From: Gymnorhina tibicen
Taxonomy: Eukaryota > Chordata > Aves > Passeriformes > Artamidae
Length of the DNA: 64,000 bases
Assembly: GCA_013399875.1 (NCBI GenBank)
Contig: VXAZ01009318.1
Location: 59,749-123,748, forward strand
Direction of reading: 5' to 3'
Under the pieces are notes generated by a model. It had not been told where the DNA came from. It made no database searches and saw only the letters and a program-made list of their open reading frames with translations. Position numbers and translations under genes: made by a program. Numbering within the stretch: position 1 is the stretch's first letter; every line of letters begins with the position of its first letter. Below, piece after piece: positions 51,013 to 62,601 of the stretch.

Positions 51013-51161
51013 CACCCAGATTAGCTCGGCTGGCCAGAGTATGGTGCTATTAATGCCAAGGCTGTGAGTTTGATCCCTCTATGGGCCATTCACTTAAGTA
51101 GTTGGACTTGATGATCCTGTGGATCCCTTCCAACTCAGAATATTCTGTGGTTCTGTGATCT
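51013..51161 (+). mobile_element. tRNA-Ile-derived SINE with CR1-like tail (copy 2)
   Basis: Plus-strand head with A box TAGCTCGGCTGG (51022-51033), anticodon-arm region GGTGCTATTAATGCC and B box GAGTTTGATCC (51066-51076). Then GGGCCATTCACTTAAG, TTGGACTTGATGATCCTGTG and the CR1-like end ATTCTGTGGTTCTGTGATC. It matches copy 1 at 36.1 kb block for block (head, GGCCATTCA junction and tail) in the opposite orientation. The B box has lost the usual CG, consistent with CpG decay. Known architecture: TguSINE1-like. Confidence 0.86.
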
Positions 51162-52475
51162 TTTAAAGAGATTATTCTCTCTCATATTAAAACAGTGACC
51201 AAAGAGTATCCTCCCCCATGACAAGAAAATTAATTAGTGATTCAGGCTTGACCAGAAATCTCTGTTTTAAACACATTCATTTGCTTGCTAGAGACAAACA
51301 GTATTAAGCCCATAAACTAAGCAGCAAGAACCTACTGGATAAAGTAACTCTGGCACACTGGCCTCAACCATAACTAATAACAAGTTTGTATGTATTTGGT
51401 GACATTTCATAAGCAGATACTTCTTTTTATTTACTGATATTCTTTATTGAAGAAAAGTTGTGACAAATTTGTGCACAAACAGCAGAACGTTAAAGCAATG
51501 ATGCAGTAATTTTCTCAAAGGCTGCGTTGAAAATTCATTATAGGGCAAGATTACTTTATATCAGCCTCCATTGCATCTGGGAAGGTCTATATCAAAAAGT
51601 TATTAATAATTTTTTTTATCAATCAGGACAAGTTTCAGCTCACACCACAGCCAAAGCATCCACCATTATGTGAAACTATCATTCTGTTCTGAGTAGAACA
51701 GTAGAAAAGTATTGAGGAAATTGAAACTGAGTATTCTCACGAAATTGTTTTCCTATATTCTAACATTTTCAAAGTTCCTTACATTACCTCTTCACGTAGT
51801 ATTGTGCAACAGAAGATTTCGGTCCAGTATTTGTCACGCTGTGTAATTTTCTCTACCAGTGGAGAGGGCTTGACATTCATATTAATCTTGGTATGTCTCC
51901 ACAGAATTAATGTTATTCCCATAATTCATAACTCTATTGACTATAAATAATAGTTGTCCCTCTTAAGAGAGCTTCATGAATTCCCAGTTAACTTACAAAA
52001 ATGGAACGAGTAATTTCTCAGTGTGCCTCCTCTATTACCAGACCACATACTAAGTTCCGGAACTTTATATTCCTTCTCATTTCAGCATGCACCACCCATT
52101 GAATGATTTGGGAGAAATATCACAGAAGGAAGGACCAGCAGTGTATTGATGATGCTGCAGTGCTACCCATCCATCACCACCTACAGCTATATCAATATCG
52201 TCCATCAGCCAGTCAATGGATTAGATCAGATCAGAAATAGAGAGAGCGATCTGTGCGAAGGGGAACGACGAGCATGACAGATGCGCAGAGAAAATGCATT
52301 TCAAAGGATTCACAATGAATGTACAGTTTCCTTTGCTTTAAGGGAGACATACATAATATTGGTCAATTCAACTCATAGATTAGAACTCTGCGATTTTTCC
52401 CTGACACTAAGTTTCAACCATTACCAATGCCTTCAGTTTCTTGTTGCTAGGAAACTTCTTCCAATCCTGGTGGAC
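51162..52475. other. unique sequence, CpG-retaining block at its end
   Basis: No gene. The last part (52080-52330) keeps an unusual number of CpGs and is listed separately. Confidence 0.45.
52080..52330. promoter_or_regulatory. possible conserved element with retained CpGs
   Basis: In AT-rich, CpG-depleted surroundings this block keeps several CpGs (ATATCGTCC, GAGCGATCTGTGCGAAGGG, AACGACGAGC, GATGCGCAG) with no repeat signature. Retained CpGs suggest selection, hypomethylation or recent origin. It is not a classical CpG island by size. Function unknown. Confidence 0.25.
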
Positions 52476-52650
52476 GATCATAAGATCATAGGAAAATCCA
52501 GGTTGGAAGGGACATTAGGAGGTCTTTAGCTCAACCTCCTGCTTAAAGCAGGGTCAGCCATGAGGTCAGACCAGGGCTATCCAAAAATGGCTGAATGACT
52601 GATGTCCTAGCCTCATTACATCCACTCCTTGGCTGGACTATATGCAATAA
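52476..52650 (-). mobile_element. CR1 LINE 3' end
   Basis: The plus strand reads GATCATAAGATCATAGG, then CCAGGTTGGAAGGGACATTA, GGAGGTC, CTCAACCTCCTGCTTAAAGC, AGGGTCAGCCATGAGGTCAG and ACCAGG, the reverse complement of a CR1 3' end. Homology fades after 52600. Minus-strand insertion. Confidence 0.9.
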
Positions 52651-53308
52651 TTGGACACATATTCATTCTAAAAACTGGCTAGGGTAGCGCATTTTTCCTT
52701 AGTAAGATGTGCATTTTTACCATTAGGGCTCTTAGCTGGTGTATTCTTAAATATGAACATCTCCACTTGCCACAGTGGCTTCCCCTAGAGTTGTGATGTT
52801 CAAAGACTGCTCAAATATTAAAAAGGTGCCAGCAGCTTACCTAAAAGACTGACTAAAGCCAGACAGTAGTCCTCTGACCTAAAGAAACTCTTAAAAAAGG
52901 GAAAAAAAGCTTTCTTTGGCATACTCTGAGACTGCAAAATGCCTTCCCACAGGAACTACAGATCGTCAGAAATTCCATCCCTCCAAGTATAAGTTCTATT
53001 CTATGATATGATATTGTTATAATTAATATGTATCCTTATATACACTTCTATATATAACAAACAGTATCTATATTTATTGGTGCATACATCTTGCTCCATA
53101 AATTTGCAGATTTTATAAAATTTTTAAACAAAAAATCCCCAAAATGTTAATTCAGGTATTTCACTGAACACACATTTCCATTTGTAAAAGAATGAGGGAA
53201 GAAGCACACTTATTAGATTCACAGATTAATGATACTGTACTAAAATGCTTTGTTTTGGGTTTCAAAGCCATGATCTTCATCATATGACTTGATTTTTATT
53301 GCTTCCAG

Positions 53309-53502
53309 ATAAAAGCCCACATTCATTAGGAAATAAAGATTTCACAATTGAAACTTTGAAATACCTTGGCAGAAATGAAGCCATTTCCAAAGATAACCAT
53401 CAGATATTTAGAAATAGCATAACTGGAACAGAAATGAACACTGAAATACTAGCTTTGCCCAACAACAGAGTCACTCAGACAAGGGAAAAAATGTTACTAT
53501 GA
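53309..53502 (+). other. possible terminal exon, unproven
   Basis: A good acceptor (TTTTTATTGCTTCCAG, ending at 53308) opens into 64 codons up to a TGA at 53500-53502. The translation is hydrophilic (for example NKDFTIETLKYLGRNEAISK and NSITGTEMNTEILALPNN) and has no recognised domain. If real, it would start with a codon split after its first base. This does not fit the phase of the candidate at 43.9 kb, so the two would not be adjacent exons. Confidence 0.2.
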
Positions 53503-55952
53503 AGAATTAAACTATATAACTTTGTATCCTAAAATATACTGGCTTAATTTATTTCAGTTCTGCAGTCATATGTTCTGGACAAGGAGTAAAATAATGTGAA
53601 AAATGAATAAATTCCTCAAGTACTGACAATACATGTACTACGAAATTGAGAGCCAGGTAAATCTGTTACCTATACAACTGGTTTATTATATATTGAAGAA
53701 AACTTCCAGTATAACATGTTAAACATGTTTTACCAATTTGTTATGATTAGCTAGTATGAATGACAATGACAGTGAATTTTTAATTCATATTTAATTTCTT
53801 TGTATTTTTGTGCATCCATAATGACACTCTTTTGAAAAACTCTTTACAAAACAGACTATGTAATAATTAAATCCACTTCCACCTTCCATTATTAGGCATT
53901 TTTATTTTTCTTCCTTAGGAGCATCTTTATTCAGCAAAAATGTAGTTTATTTTAACATCTGCAATTTATTACTAAAGTTTCCCTTATCTTAAAATTCATC
54001 TAGTTCCATTCTATTGTAAGAGGTATTGTCTACTTACACCAACATTTTACTTACAATTATGACAATTATTCACCAAGGAAAATTTAATTTAAATTGTGGC
54101 TTATAAAGACTGAAAATAGCTCAAATATCTGCAAAGGATTTTTCATGTTAGCATGGAGGGAGAACTCAGAAAAAGTAAAAATGGATTTGATGCCATCCAT
54201 GGCTTTTTAATGTCTTATACATCATAAAATGACAAATTTCGCAAACAAACCACATAACACATTCCTTTCAGTTCTCATTATCATAAACCCCCCAAGCTGA
54301 TATTGATCTAACTATGAGATTCTCATTATTTTTTTCTTGTGATGAAATAATTCCTATTTATAAAGACATGATAAGTATCTCAGAAGCTTTTCTAAGATGA
54401 CAGGTCATATTGTAATAGTATATGAAGATTCTGTGTGTTTTTTTCTAGAAATCTACAACTAAACTCTAATTTATTTTCAAATACTAGGGTTACACTACTG
54501 CTTTTTCCACTCCTCAAATCTTTATCAATTTTATATATCTGTTGTCTCTTCTGAATGAGAATACAGATTGACATTATGTCAGTTTATTTAACTTTTACTT
54601 TTCACAGATTTTATTTTGGTTTTAGGTATGACTCAGTGATCTCAATGCATATGCACTTTTAAAGAAATTATAGACGAAAAGTTTTACTACTGATTTATTT
54701 AAATTCATACAATTTCCTAGATCTTACGAAATTTTTCCCTCAGAAAGCATTCTACTATGGTTTTTTGTGTGTTTGTTGGTTCAAGAAAAAAAAATTCTCA
54801 GTAGTCACAACGTGTTTGTGAAGAAACAGTTTGAATTATGAATACCTACCCTGAGCCACAGCTTGGTGTTGTCAAGGAAATGGACTGGACTGCTTTAATG
54901 GGCAGCTAGGATGCCTGACTTGCTCACGCTGACGTGATGCTAGAATACTGGGGAACTGGTGGGAAAGAGTTTGTTCCTGTTTCTCAGCCAAAAACACACT
55001 TTCCTCACAATTTCCACCTCTTCATTGTCTTCTCAGGTAAAGCTACTGGAAAGGCATCACTTTTTAATTGATTATGATAATGTTACACAACACTTGCAGG
55101 CCTCTTTCAGAATTACGACCTTATTGTTACATCCCAACAGAATAAATTCATAGTAAAGTTTTACCTGGTTAGCACAGCCATGTTTACAGCAGCACATCAG
55201 CTACCAGTTAGGGCCAATTCTATCCTCATCCAAAAAATTTGTATTTTACTGAAGACTAACTGAATTATGGTGGCTTAGCAGAATGACCAAAAGAAACCCC
55301 AAAACAAAAACCCCGAAAAACCCAAAAAGTCCACCCACACAACATCTTCCCTATACTGACAGCTACAGGTCACGGATATCTGATCTATCAGATGGATTTC
55401 TGGCATGGAAAAGACTGAAAATACAAGGACACTGGCTTAATTTTAAACTTCTCCTTTGAGACCTCTATGGCTCCAGTGGACAGATTTTCTCAAGACCTTT
55501 CAGCTCTGTTTTTAGGCTAATCAACAGTAAAGCTGGCACATTGCTCATTAATGGAATGAAACATTTAATTGTACCTATTTAAGGGCATAATAGTTATTTT
55601 GATGGTACTTTAATACTTCTATACACCTTTGGATGGGTCCTCGAGGTAATCTAGCAAAGTAATGGCAATTTAGGTAGCTGTGCTAGAACCAGCTTCTAAA
55701 CAAACTCTAAACTAACTTTCCCGGAGAGTGATAAAAGGAATTGCCTGTAGCAGAGGCTGCAATGCAAACTATGAAATCCTTGTGGGACTTTGGGCAAACA
55801 CTCCAAAAGCTCTTTCTGAAGACCTGTACATATACTGCATACTGCTTAAACAACTAAAGAGTTAACACAGTAACAAACGTGTACTTGATTTACTGGTTTT
55901 ATTGCTAGAAGTATTTTTAAGAGCTCACTGTGCATATTAAAAAGCTGCTTGA

Positions 55953-55970
55953 TTTTTTTTTTTTTTTTTT
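55953..55970. repeat. poly(T) run
   Basis: Eighteen T residues followed by AG. Could be the reversed A-tail of an unrecognised retroposon or simple slippage. Confidence 0.9.
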
Positions 55971-57514
55971 AGAAAACCATAAAAAAGTTTGGAGTAGCAA
56001 GGGTGACCTCCAGTGTGCAATTAAGTTTATGTCATTACATCTTATATGTAACAAAACATATATATTTCCTTGGCCTACTATTAATTTTGTTTACTAATTT
56101 GGTTATTCTAAAAAAGCAATTGTTTACTTCTTGTGCACAACACAGAAATTCAAAACATTGCCTTTGAACTATGATTTTCTGATAACATTTTGAGCTTCTC
56201 CGTATTATAGGGAACAGTACAAAAAATAACAGCCTAAACAGAAAAACTAGAAAATTTGCTTCTTGCTCCTGTCCAAATGCAGATTATCACAGTCTACATT
56301 TTTCTTCTAGAAGAAGAGTAATTAAAAATAATTAATGTATTACAGAAGCTTTTGCATTTTAAGAATTCTAGAAAATTACAGATCAATACTGCTACTACTA
56401 CGTACAAAATACCTCAGCTGATATTTCAACTCACATGCATTTCATTGTAAACCTGAGCAAAACTGAAAATATTCAAAAATTCTAACAATTGAAAACTATG
56501 ACAAGAACTTATGGAAAAGATGTGTTCGCATCTCTTGGTAAGCTAATCTTTAGGTACAGCATCTAATATACTCCACAAATACCTGTATTGAGTATCACCT
56601 ATTCAAGAAAAAATTAAAGCTCATGTTGCAAAAGCTAAATCCGTTAGATTGATGAGTTGTGTCGGATACCTTTGAATGAAACCTTTAGTCAATGGGGTGT
56701 CTTTAATCAAAAATCTAACAGACATCACCATAATGAATTCAAAACTAAGAATATTATTATTACATAACTTTTTATTTCCATCTTCAATTCACAATTTAGC
56801 TTTTGATGATTAATTTTCAGGTAGTTTTTCTAATAAACTAGGGAGCATTTTTTAGCTAACTGCAAGGACACAAAAGATCTAATTATGGGTGCCGAGTGGG
56901 GCTACTACGTCAATGCAAGCGCCTTTCAGGGTCTGTCAGTGTTCCTATTATACATCACTACTTTCAGAGGGTTATAATGTGAAAGTTAAAATTTGGTTCA
57001 GGCTGATTCCTAGCATACTGTGCAAGGTGTCACACTAGATCTGTTTTGGTTTTTGGTTTTTTTTCTTTTTAATAATTAAATTATCAAGGTTAGTAATTTT
57101 AACCCCTATCTACAGAGAAGGAAAGAGCTAGTAGAAGAATATACTTTTCTAAATAACAGTAATATAAAAGCATCTTACTGCTTTAGAAACCTGAATGCTG
57201 CATACTGATTATCAAAATGTAGAAAAAAGACCACCATCGCAACATTTAAGTCAAAAGAAATGATTTTATGATTAAGGGTAGAGGAAATTGGCCTTTTGGT
57301 TTCATCAATCAGCAGATTACATATTTGTACACAATCTTTAAAATACTCCACTTTCTAGTTCTTTCTTTGGTCTTCTTGCACACTTTCTTATAAAGTACCT
57401 TTACACCTCAGCAGAAGTATGTAAATACTTTTATAGTATAGATCCTACGCTTTACAATGTTTATAAAGTAGATAATCATAAAGTCAGAAACTGACTTTCT
57501 CTGCAGTAAAAGTG

Positions 57515-57690
57515 GTGTGTCACAAACTCCAGGCGCTGGTACTCGTGCTCACATCAACATCAACACGGCGTGTTAGTGTCTCTCACTACCATCGAGCATG
57601 CACATTATCCACAGGGCAGGCTAAACGCTCCATGGCTGCAGCACACAGCAAACGGGTCACACACCGGGCTGCTGCACTCTGGGAACACTA
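57515..57690. promoter_or_regulatory. GC-richer block with several CpGs
   Basis: Holds GGCGCTGG, ACTCGTGC, ACACGGCGTG, CATCGAGC, AAACGC, AACGGG and ACCGGGC in 175 bases, a clear local rise in CpG against the surroundings. On the minus strand a short frame follows AGTGTTCCCAG and contains MERLACPVDNV before a stop, which is too weak to call. Could be a small regulatory element or a diverged repeat. Confidence 0.25.
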
Positions 57691-58905
57691 ATTCAATATA
57701 CTCTATCAAGGTCAGGAAAGGTTTAAACAACAGCATATGAACAAACCTTTTCTTTCTTTCCAAGATGCATAGACCTGCTAGTATCTTCATTATGAAATTA
57801 TGAACACATAATTTAAATTTTTGTTAAAAGTAATGATTTTCTGAGCCCAGTCAGGGCTAAAATATGTTAAAGTAAATAAATATGTCTTTAAAGTAGCATA
57901 ATTCATATCTATTTCTTATAATACCTATTTATAACAGGGACCAATATATCTCTGAGGAAAAGACTTTTATCTTTCACAAAACTGGGGTTTGAACTTGATA
58001 GAGTCTTAAATAATAAAATAATGCAAAAAAACAAGCACTTGTATTTATACTCTGTTTTTTACATCTCAGTATTGTTTATTTGGTAATAGGATTAAGAATG
58101 CAAGAAAATGTGCTTTTCTAGTGTCTTTACAAGCTAGATGTTGTTTGACCTACAGGTTCTTGAAGTGTCAATAGCACAAAAAAAGCTATAAACCAAAGAC
58201 ACAGGATTCTACTAATCCATTATGAACTTATATACTGGTTGCTTTATTTTTATTTTACTAGTTTCTTTACTTTAATAAAGGCCATGCATCTACATATGTT
58301 CACACGTGAAAAAAAAAACAACAACCTGCATTCAGTATGTCACATAATACTGAAATAATAAATACAGAAAATAATACTGACATAACACATAATAAAGCTA
58401 AAACTGAGGACTGGTTCAAGTCATTATGAGTAGTTTTAGTGCAATACGTATGAAATTAGGGAGTTTTAGTTTAATTACACTATAAACTTCAGATTTCCTG
58501 CTGCATTATCTTAACACATGTAGAAATAAATTAAAATCAAAAGGCTGCTCAAAAACTTTGTTGGAGGCGTATGAAGTACTTATGTTACGAGTATATAAAT
58601 GCCCCCAGCAATTTTTGCGCATCCGTCTTTCAGACAAGAAACATTTTTTTTTCACAACTAAGTTTATGTCTACCCATTGACTTTAACACAACATTTTACC
58701 AATCTACAGGTTTTTTTATGTGAAGACGTCCCCTCATCCTCTATCTGTGTATCAGGAGACCATTTTAATTCACTCACAAAGAAATTCTCAACGGGACTGG
58801 TATGTGTGGTAACATAGGAGCCAATATTGCAGCTATCAGTTTTCATACAGCCTGGCTGGACCTTTACATTAGAGCTGCCCCACATTTATTGTTCTTTCAT
58901 TGCAG

Positions 58906-59028
58906 CTGTCAGCATTGCCTGACAGCGTATTACGAAATACATGGCTACAAAGTCAGAATCAATCAGGACATGATCATGCAGATAATAGTAGCAGACTATT
59001 GATAATAGACCTTAAATCAGATCATCAT
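58906..59028 (+). other. possible 123-base exon, unproven
   Basis: A strong acceptor (TTATTGTTCTTTCATTGCAG, ending at 58905) and a donor-like CAT|GTATGAG at 59029 bound 41 codons open in phase 0 (begins LSALPDSVLRNTWLQ). A second frame is open almost as far (TAYYEIHGYKVRINQD), which weakens the case. No family recognised. Confidence 0.17.
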
Positions 59029-59829
59029 GTATGAGATTCTTAAAAGCCAGTAGCCTTGAGGGACTTCCTGTTCACTTCTATCTGCTGTAAAACTAACTTA
59101 CAAAATACCTAAAAACTTCGTAGGAATGTGTAATTAGGAACACTAAAAATAAGTAACAAAGTCCTATTACTCTCTGCAAGTCAAGGTGAGAATTAACGGA
59201 GATTTTCCCTGTCTCCTAAATTATTTATGGTAGAAATAGTACACAATACCTGCCATTACACTAATGGTCTTTCCCCCTCCACTGGAAACAGCAGTTTTGT
59301 TGTGCTTTGAAACTCTCTCACTTCAAAAGCACTTCAACTTGATACGGCCATTTAACAAGGAGAACAGGAAAATGTGTATAGTTTAGCAGCACTCTTCACC
59401 AAACTGAAAGCACCATGTTAAAAACAAAAGGATCTAATTTGTCCTAGACATAAATAATAAAACAAAACAAGAGTTGCATGCAAATTTAGTAACATAAAAT
59501 TTTAGGTGATAAACAGAATGGAGCCTGGCTTCTTGTTTAGTATTCCTTAGTTATCACCATAATTGCTGAGTGTCTGTCATCACCAGTAGAAGAAAAAAGT
59601 GTCTCTCTCAGCTGTTCCCCTGCTTGTTTCGTTCACTGTATTCTTGTAAAGTGGGAGAAAATAAGTGTCATTTAATGAATAGTGCTATTCTTTGTCTGAC
59701 AGCTTCATATCTGTTAGGTGTAGGAGGCCTAGTACTTTCCTTTCTGATAATGTTTTTGACAGTGTGCTAAATTCCTCCCCCAAAAGGCCGGTGTATATAT
59801 TCTGCTAAAAGAGGCTTCATCTATCCTGA

Positions 59830-60030
59830 ATGAATGCCCTCTTTTAACCCCCTTCAGCTTCTGTTCTTACATTAATTGAGCTGATCAGATTGAGCATATG
59901 AATTTGTCTTTGATGTATTCATATGTTTAGTTGATGCTGCTCGCGCTCCCATTGGCAAGCAGGCAGAGCTCTCAGACAAATAGGGCTGTTTCCATAGTAA
60001 CAAGCGATAGCTAGGGATCTCTTGAAAAAT
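59830..60030. promoter_or_regulatory. possible regulatory element with RFX-like and NF-Y-like sites
   Basis: Compact block of non-repetitive sequence with an inverted CCAAT box (CTCCCATTGGCAAG, 59946-59959) and GTTTCCATAGTAAC (59988-60001), a near-palindromic X-box-like site as bound by RFX factors. The same block has TAAT-type and CTTTGAT sites (CATTAATTGAGCTGATCAG, GTCTTTGATG) and a small CpG cluster (GCTCGCGC). RFX plus NF-Y is a known pairing in MHC class II and ciliary-gene promoters, but spacing and order here differ from MHC class II. Promoter or enhancer role is inference. Confidence 0.33.
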
Positions 60031-61984
60031 ATTTTTATTTCAAAATTCAAACTGGAAAATTCTCACTGGATATGGGTCTAGTTCTAAATGTGTCATATCT
60101 AATGATGGATGCAATTAGGAATCCCACCAATGTTTTAAATAATAAATTAGGCTAATTTTCTAGGCCTGGCATGATGACATACAAATACTAAAAAGGCATC
60201 TCTCCTTTTTTTACCCATGACAAAAGACTTATTAATTACTTTTGTTTTAAGGATTTCAAAACTAATTGAATGGTGAAATAGTCACAAAAATGCTTATGTG
60301 CTGGAGATGAGAAGCTGAGAGGTAAACTCCTTTTTAAAAAAATACTTCAAGCTGCTTTGATATTTCGTTATTCCATGTAAAAGCAGGTGAGGAAATCATT
60401 CTACAAATGCTATAGCAGTTGGTAAATCTCAAAGGGTGAAAAATGCCCACAGCCATTTTTAATTACTGAGCATGAAAAAGCAGATATGTTGAAAATAAGT
60501 TTTGTAGACCCTTACAATCTGAGAATGCCAGAATATTAACTCTAATAAAATCTCATTTGNGCAGGGGTGGTGGAAAAGGGAGGGAAGAAGCAGAAAGAAA
60601 GGGGGAAAAAAAGCGAGAAAAAAAGGGGATTGGTGATTAGACTATGATGGTTTGTGATTAAAATACGTATTTTGCATTAATCTGTCCTGAAAGTTTTTCC
60701 CTGAAAATTCGTTTTTAATATACTGCCCGTCAATGTGCAGTAATAAGAGTTTCAGGGTTCTGCTTCAACATACAATTATACTACACTGAAATCCGTTGAT
60801 ATTATCATCTTTTATGCTGCTTCCAATTAGACATGTTCCATCTTGAGGGGTCAATCATTCATATCTCAGCATTCAGGAAAATTCAGTTAAAAAATGTTAA
60901 AATTTGACAATTTTCTGAGAAACAAGGTTATGTTTTAAGTACTTCACTTGAAATCTACAGTGTATCTGTAGCTGTCATAAGGGAGAAACAGTTTTAAGGA
61001 GTCTAAGGGTCATAATCACATAGAACTAGTCACAATGTGGTGAAGAAAAACTTAAAATCCTCCACTATATTAATTCTAAGAGTCTTATGCATGGACTTAC
61101 ATTCTTAAGGTGCCACTTCCTAAAATGAGAAAAAGGAAAACCCCTTTTCTGAATCCCCACTCTTCTCTCCTCTGCTAGTTTTACAGGTAATGAATTCTGT
61201 AAATTTTAATATGTACTACATTTGCAAAGACATTTTTTACAATACTTCAAATGTTAAAAGAAAAAAAACCTCAGCCATACTTAGTCACCCAAGAGGAAAT
61301 CATACCTTTACTTAAATTTGATTATTGTCTTTGTTAGACTCACACTTTCAGACTGGGAGTATCTTTTATTAAATCAAGGGAAAACAAAGTCCGAGGCCAA
61401 TATGAAAGCCCATTTAAGAGCAAAGCATACTGCTTTACCAGTTTGTTGTCTTCTAATCCTGTAAGATTACAAAATTGGCCTCTGGATTTACTTCAGATAA
61501 TGCATTTTCAGCTCTTAAGACAGATTCTTAATGTAGCTATTTTTTATTTTATTGCCTAAAAAGAGACAAAAATGACATGATAAATCATTTTGTTCAATTT
61601 AATAAAGTGGTGCCTGTTTTAGGAATTTCTAGCATTATACTTCTGATCATGGTCAATTTAATCTTTTTAACTTCTATACACAGAAATACCTAGTCTGTTG
61701 ATAGTTTTGAATGACAAATTCTGCATTTTTTATAAAATAGGGGTTGCTTTATTTCAGAAAAAAAATGTTTCGTACAACATCATGCACTGTGAGGCAACAG
61801 CTGACATGGCTTTCCAACGCATGATATTTCCAGGCATCTCTTCATCAGAAAGAATCCAGTAAGGAACTAATTTTTGGTCAATGTAAACATTAATAATAGT
61901 TAATTAATAATCGTTAACAATGGAAGATACAATGTAATTTATTTTATCACTAGTAGCATTCATCAAAATGGAGGGTATAGTCAT
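60031..61984. other. unique sequence with a purine-rich tract
   Basis: No gene. The purine tract at 60561-60630 is listed separately. Confidence 0.45.
60561..60630 (+). repeat. polypurine tract next to a single N
   Basis: About 70 bases almost wholly G and A (GGGAGGGAAGAAG, GAAAGAAAGGGGGAAAAAAA) with few interruptions, starting right after an ambiguous base at 60560. Such tracts can form triplex or slipped structures and are hard to sequence. Confidence 0.9.
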
Positions 61985-62601
61985 CTGACTGGACAATGAT
62001 CAGAGCCATCACTCGGCTGGACACAGCCTTGAGGTTGACCAAAGAGGTGTGTGGACCTGTGTATCATGGGACCGGGGCACACATCCCACCAGGTAAAGCA
62101 AAGGGATCTGCATCCCCCCAAGTGGTGTTATAAACATAACTTGAGATTTAGGAATGGTATTACCCACTTCAGTGCCCCTGGTGTGACTCTCCAAACCACA
62201 CTGCTATCTCTCACTCCCCGATTTTCCCCTCCCCATCCCCACTGCAACAGAATGGAGAAGAGAATTGGAGGCACAAAAGGCAAAGATTATGGGTTGAGAT
62301 AAGAATGATTTACTAAAAACAGCAATGAGGTAAAAAAACCAAACAGCAACAGCAACAAAAATGACAGAAGGTACAAGAAAAGATACGGTTCACATAATAA
62401 AAACAGTACTTCACAATAGACAATACAAGACAGGTCCTTCCACCATGCTTTCTTGACTGGAAGGAACCCCTTCCTCCCAGAAGAGTCCCTTTCCTCTGCC
62501 CCAGCAATAATGTAAGGTGGTACAGAATAACATCCAGGTCCCAGCCATGCCCCCTCCCAGTTATAGGAAAAATTACTCCTGTCCTGGCTGAAACCAAGAC
62601 A
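61985..62601 (-). mobile_element. endogenous retrovirus LTR plus adjoining GC-rich sequence
   Basis: On the minus strand the LTR begins at 62601 with TGTCTTGGTTTCAGCCAGGA and contains GGAGTAATTTTT, TGTTATTCTGTACCACCTTA and AGGAAAGGGACT. It then has TTTTTAGTAAATCATTCTTA (R region), CTCAACCCATAATC, CCAATTCTCTTCTCC and a GGGGAGTGAG block, the usual order of a widespread avian LTR. The expected CA terminus is lost near 62190. GC-rich sequence continues to about 61985 and may be internal leader or an unrelated insert. Frames of 61-112 codons here are by-products. The 5' half aligns with the fragment at 1015-1259, in the same orientation. Confidence 0.75.

Larger units (their letters stand above)
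52651..59829. other. unique AT-rich stretch
   Basis: About 7 kb with no repeat insertion recognised. It holds two weak exon candidates (53309-53502 and 58906-59028), an 18-T homopolymer at 55953-55970, a GC-richer CpG-bearing block at 57515-57690, and a block near 56.88-57.0 kb with several CpGs. Confidence 0.45.

Noticed and set aside
53711..53730. Paired p53-like decamers (TAACATGTTA and AAACATGTTT)
   Set aside because: The two decamers overlap by one base and the first departs from consensus; AT-rich palindromes like this are common by chance.
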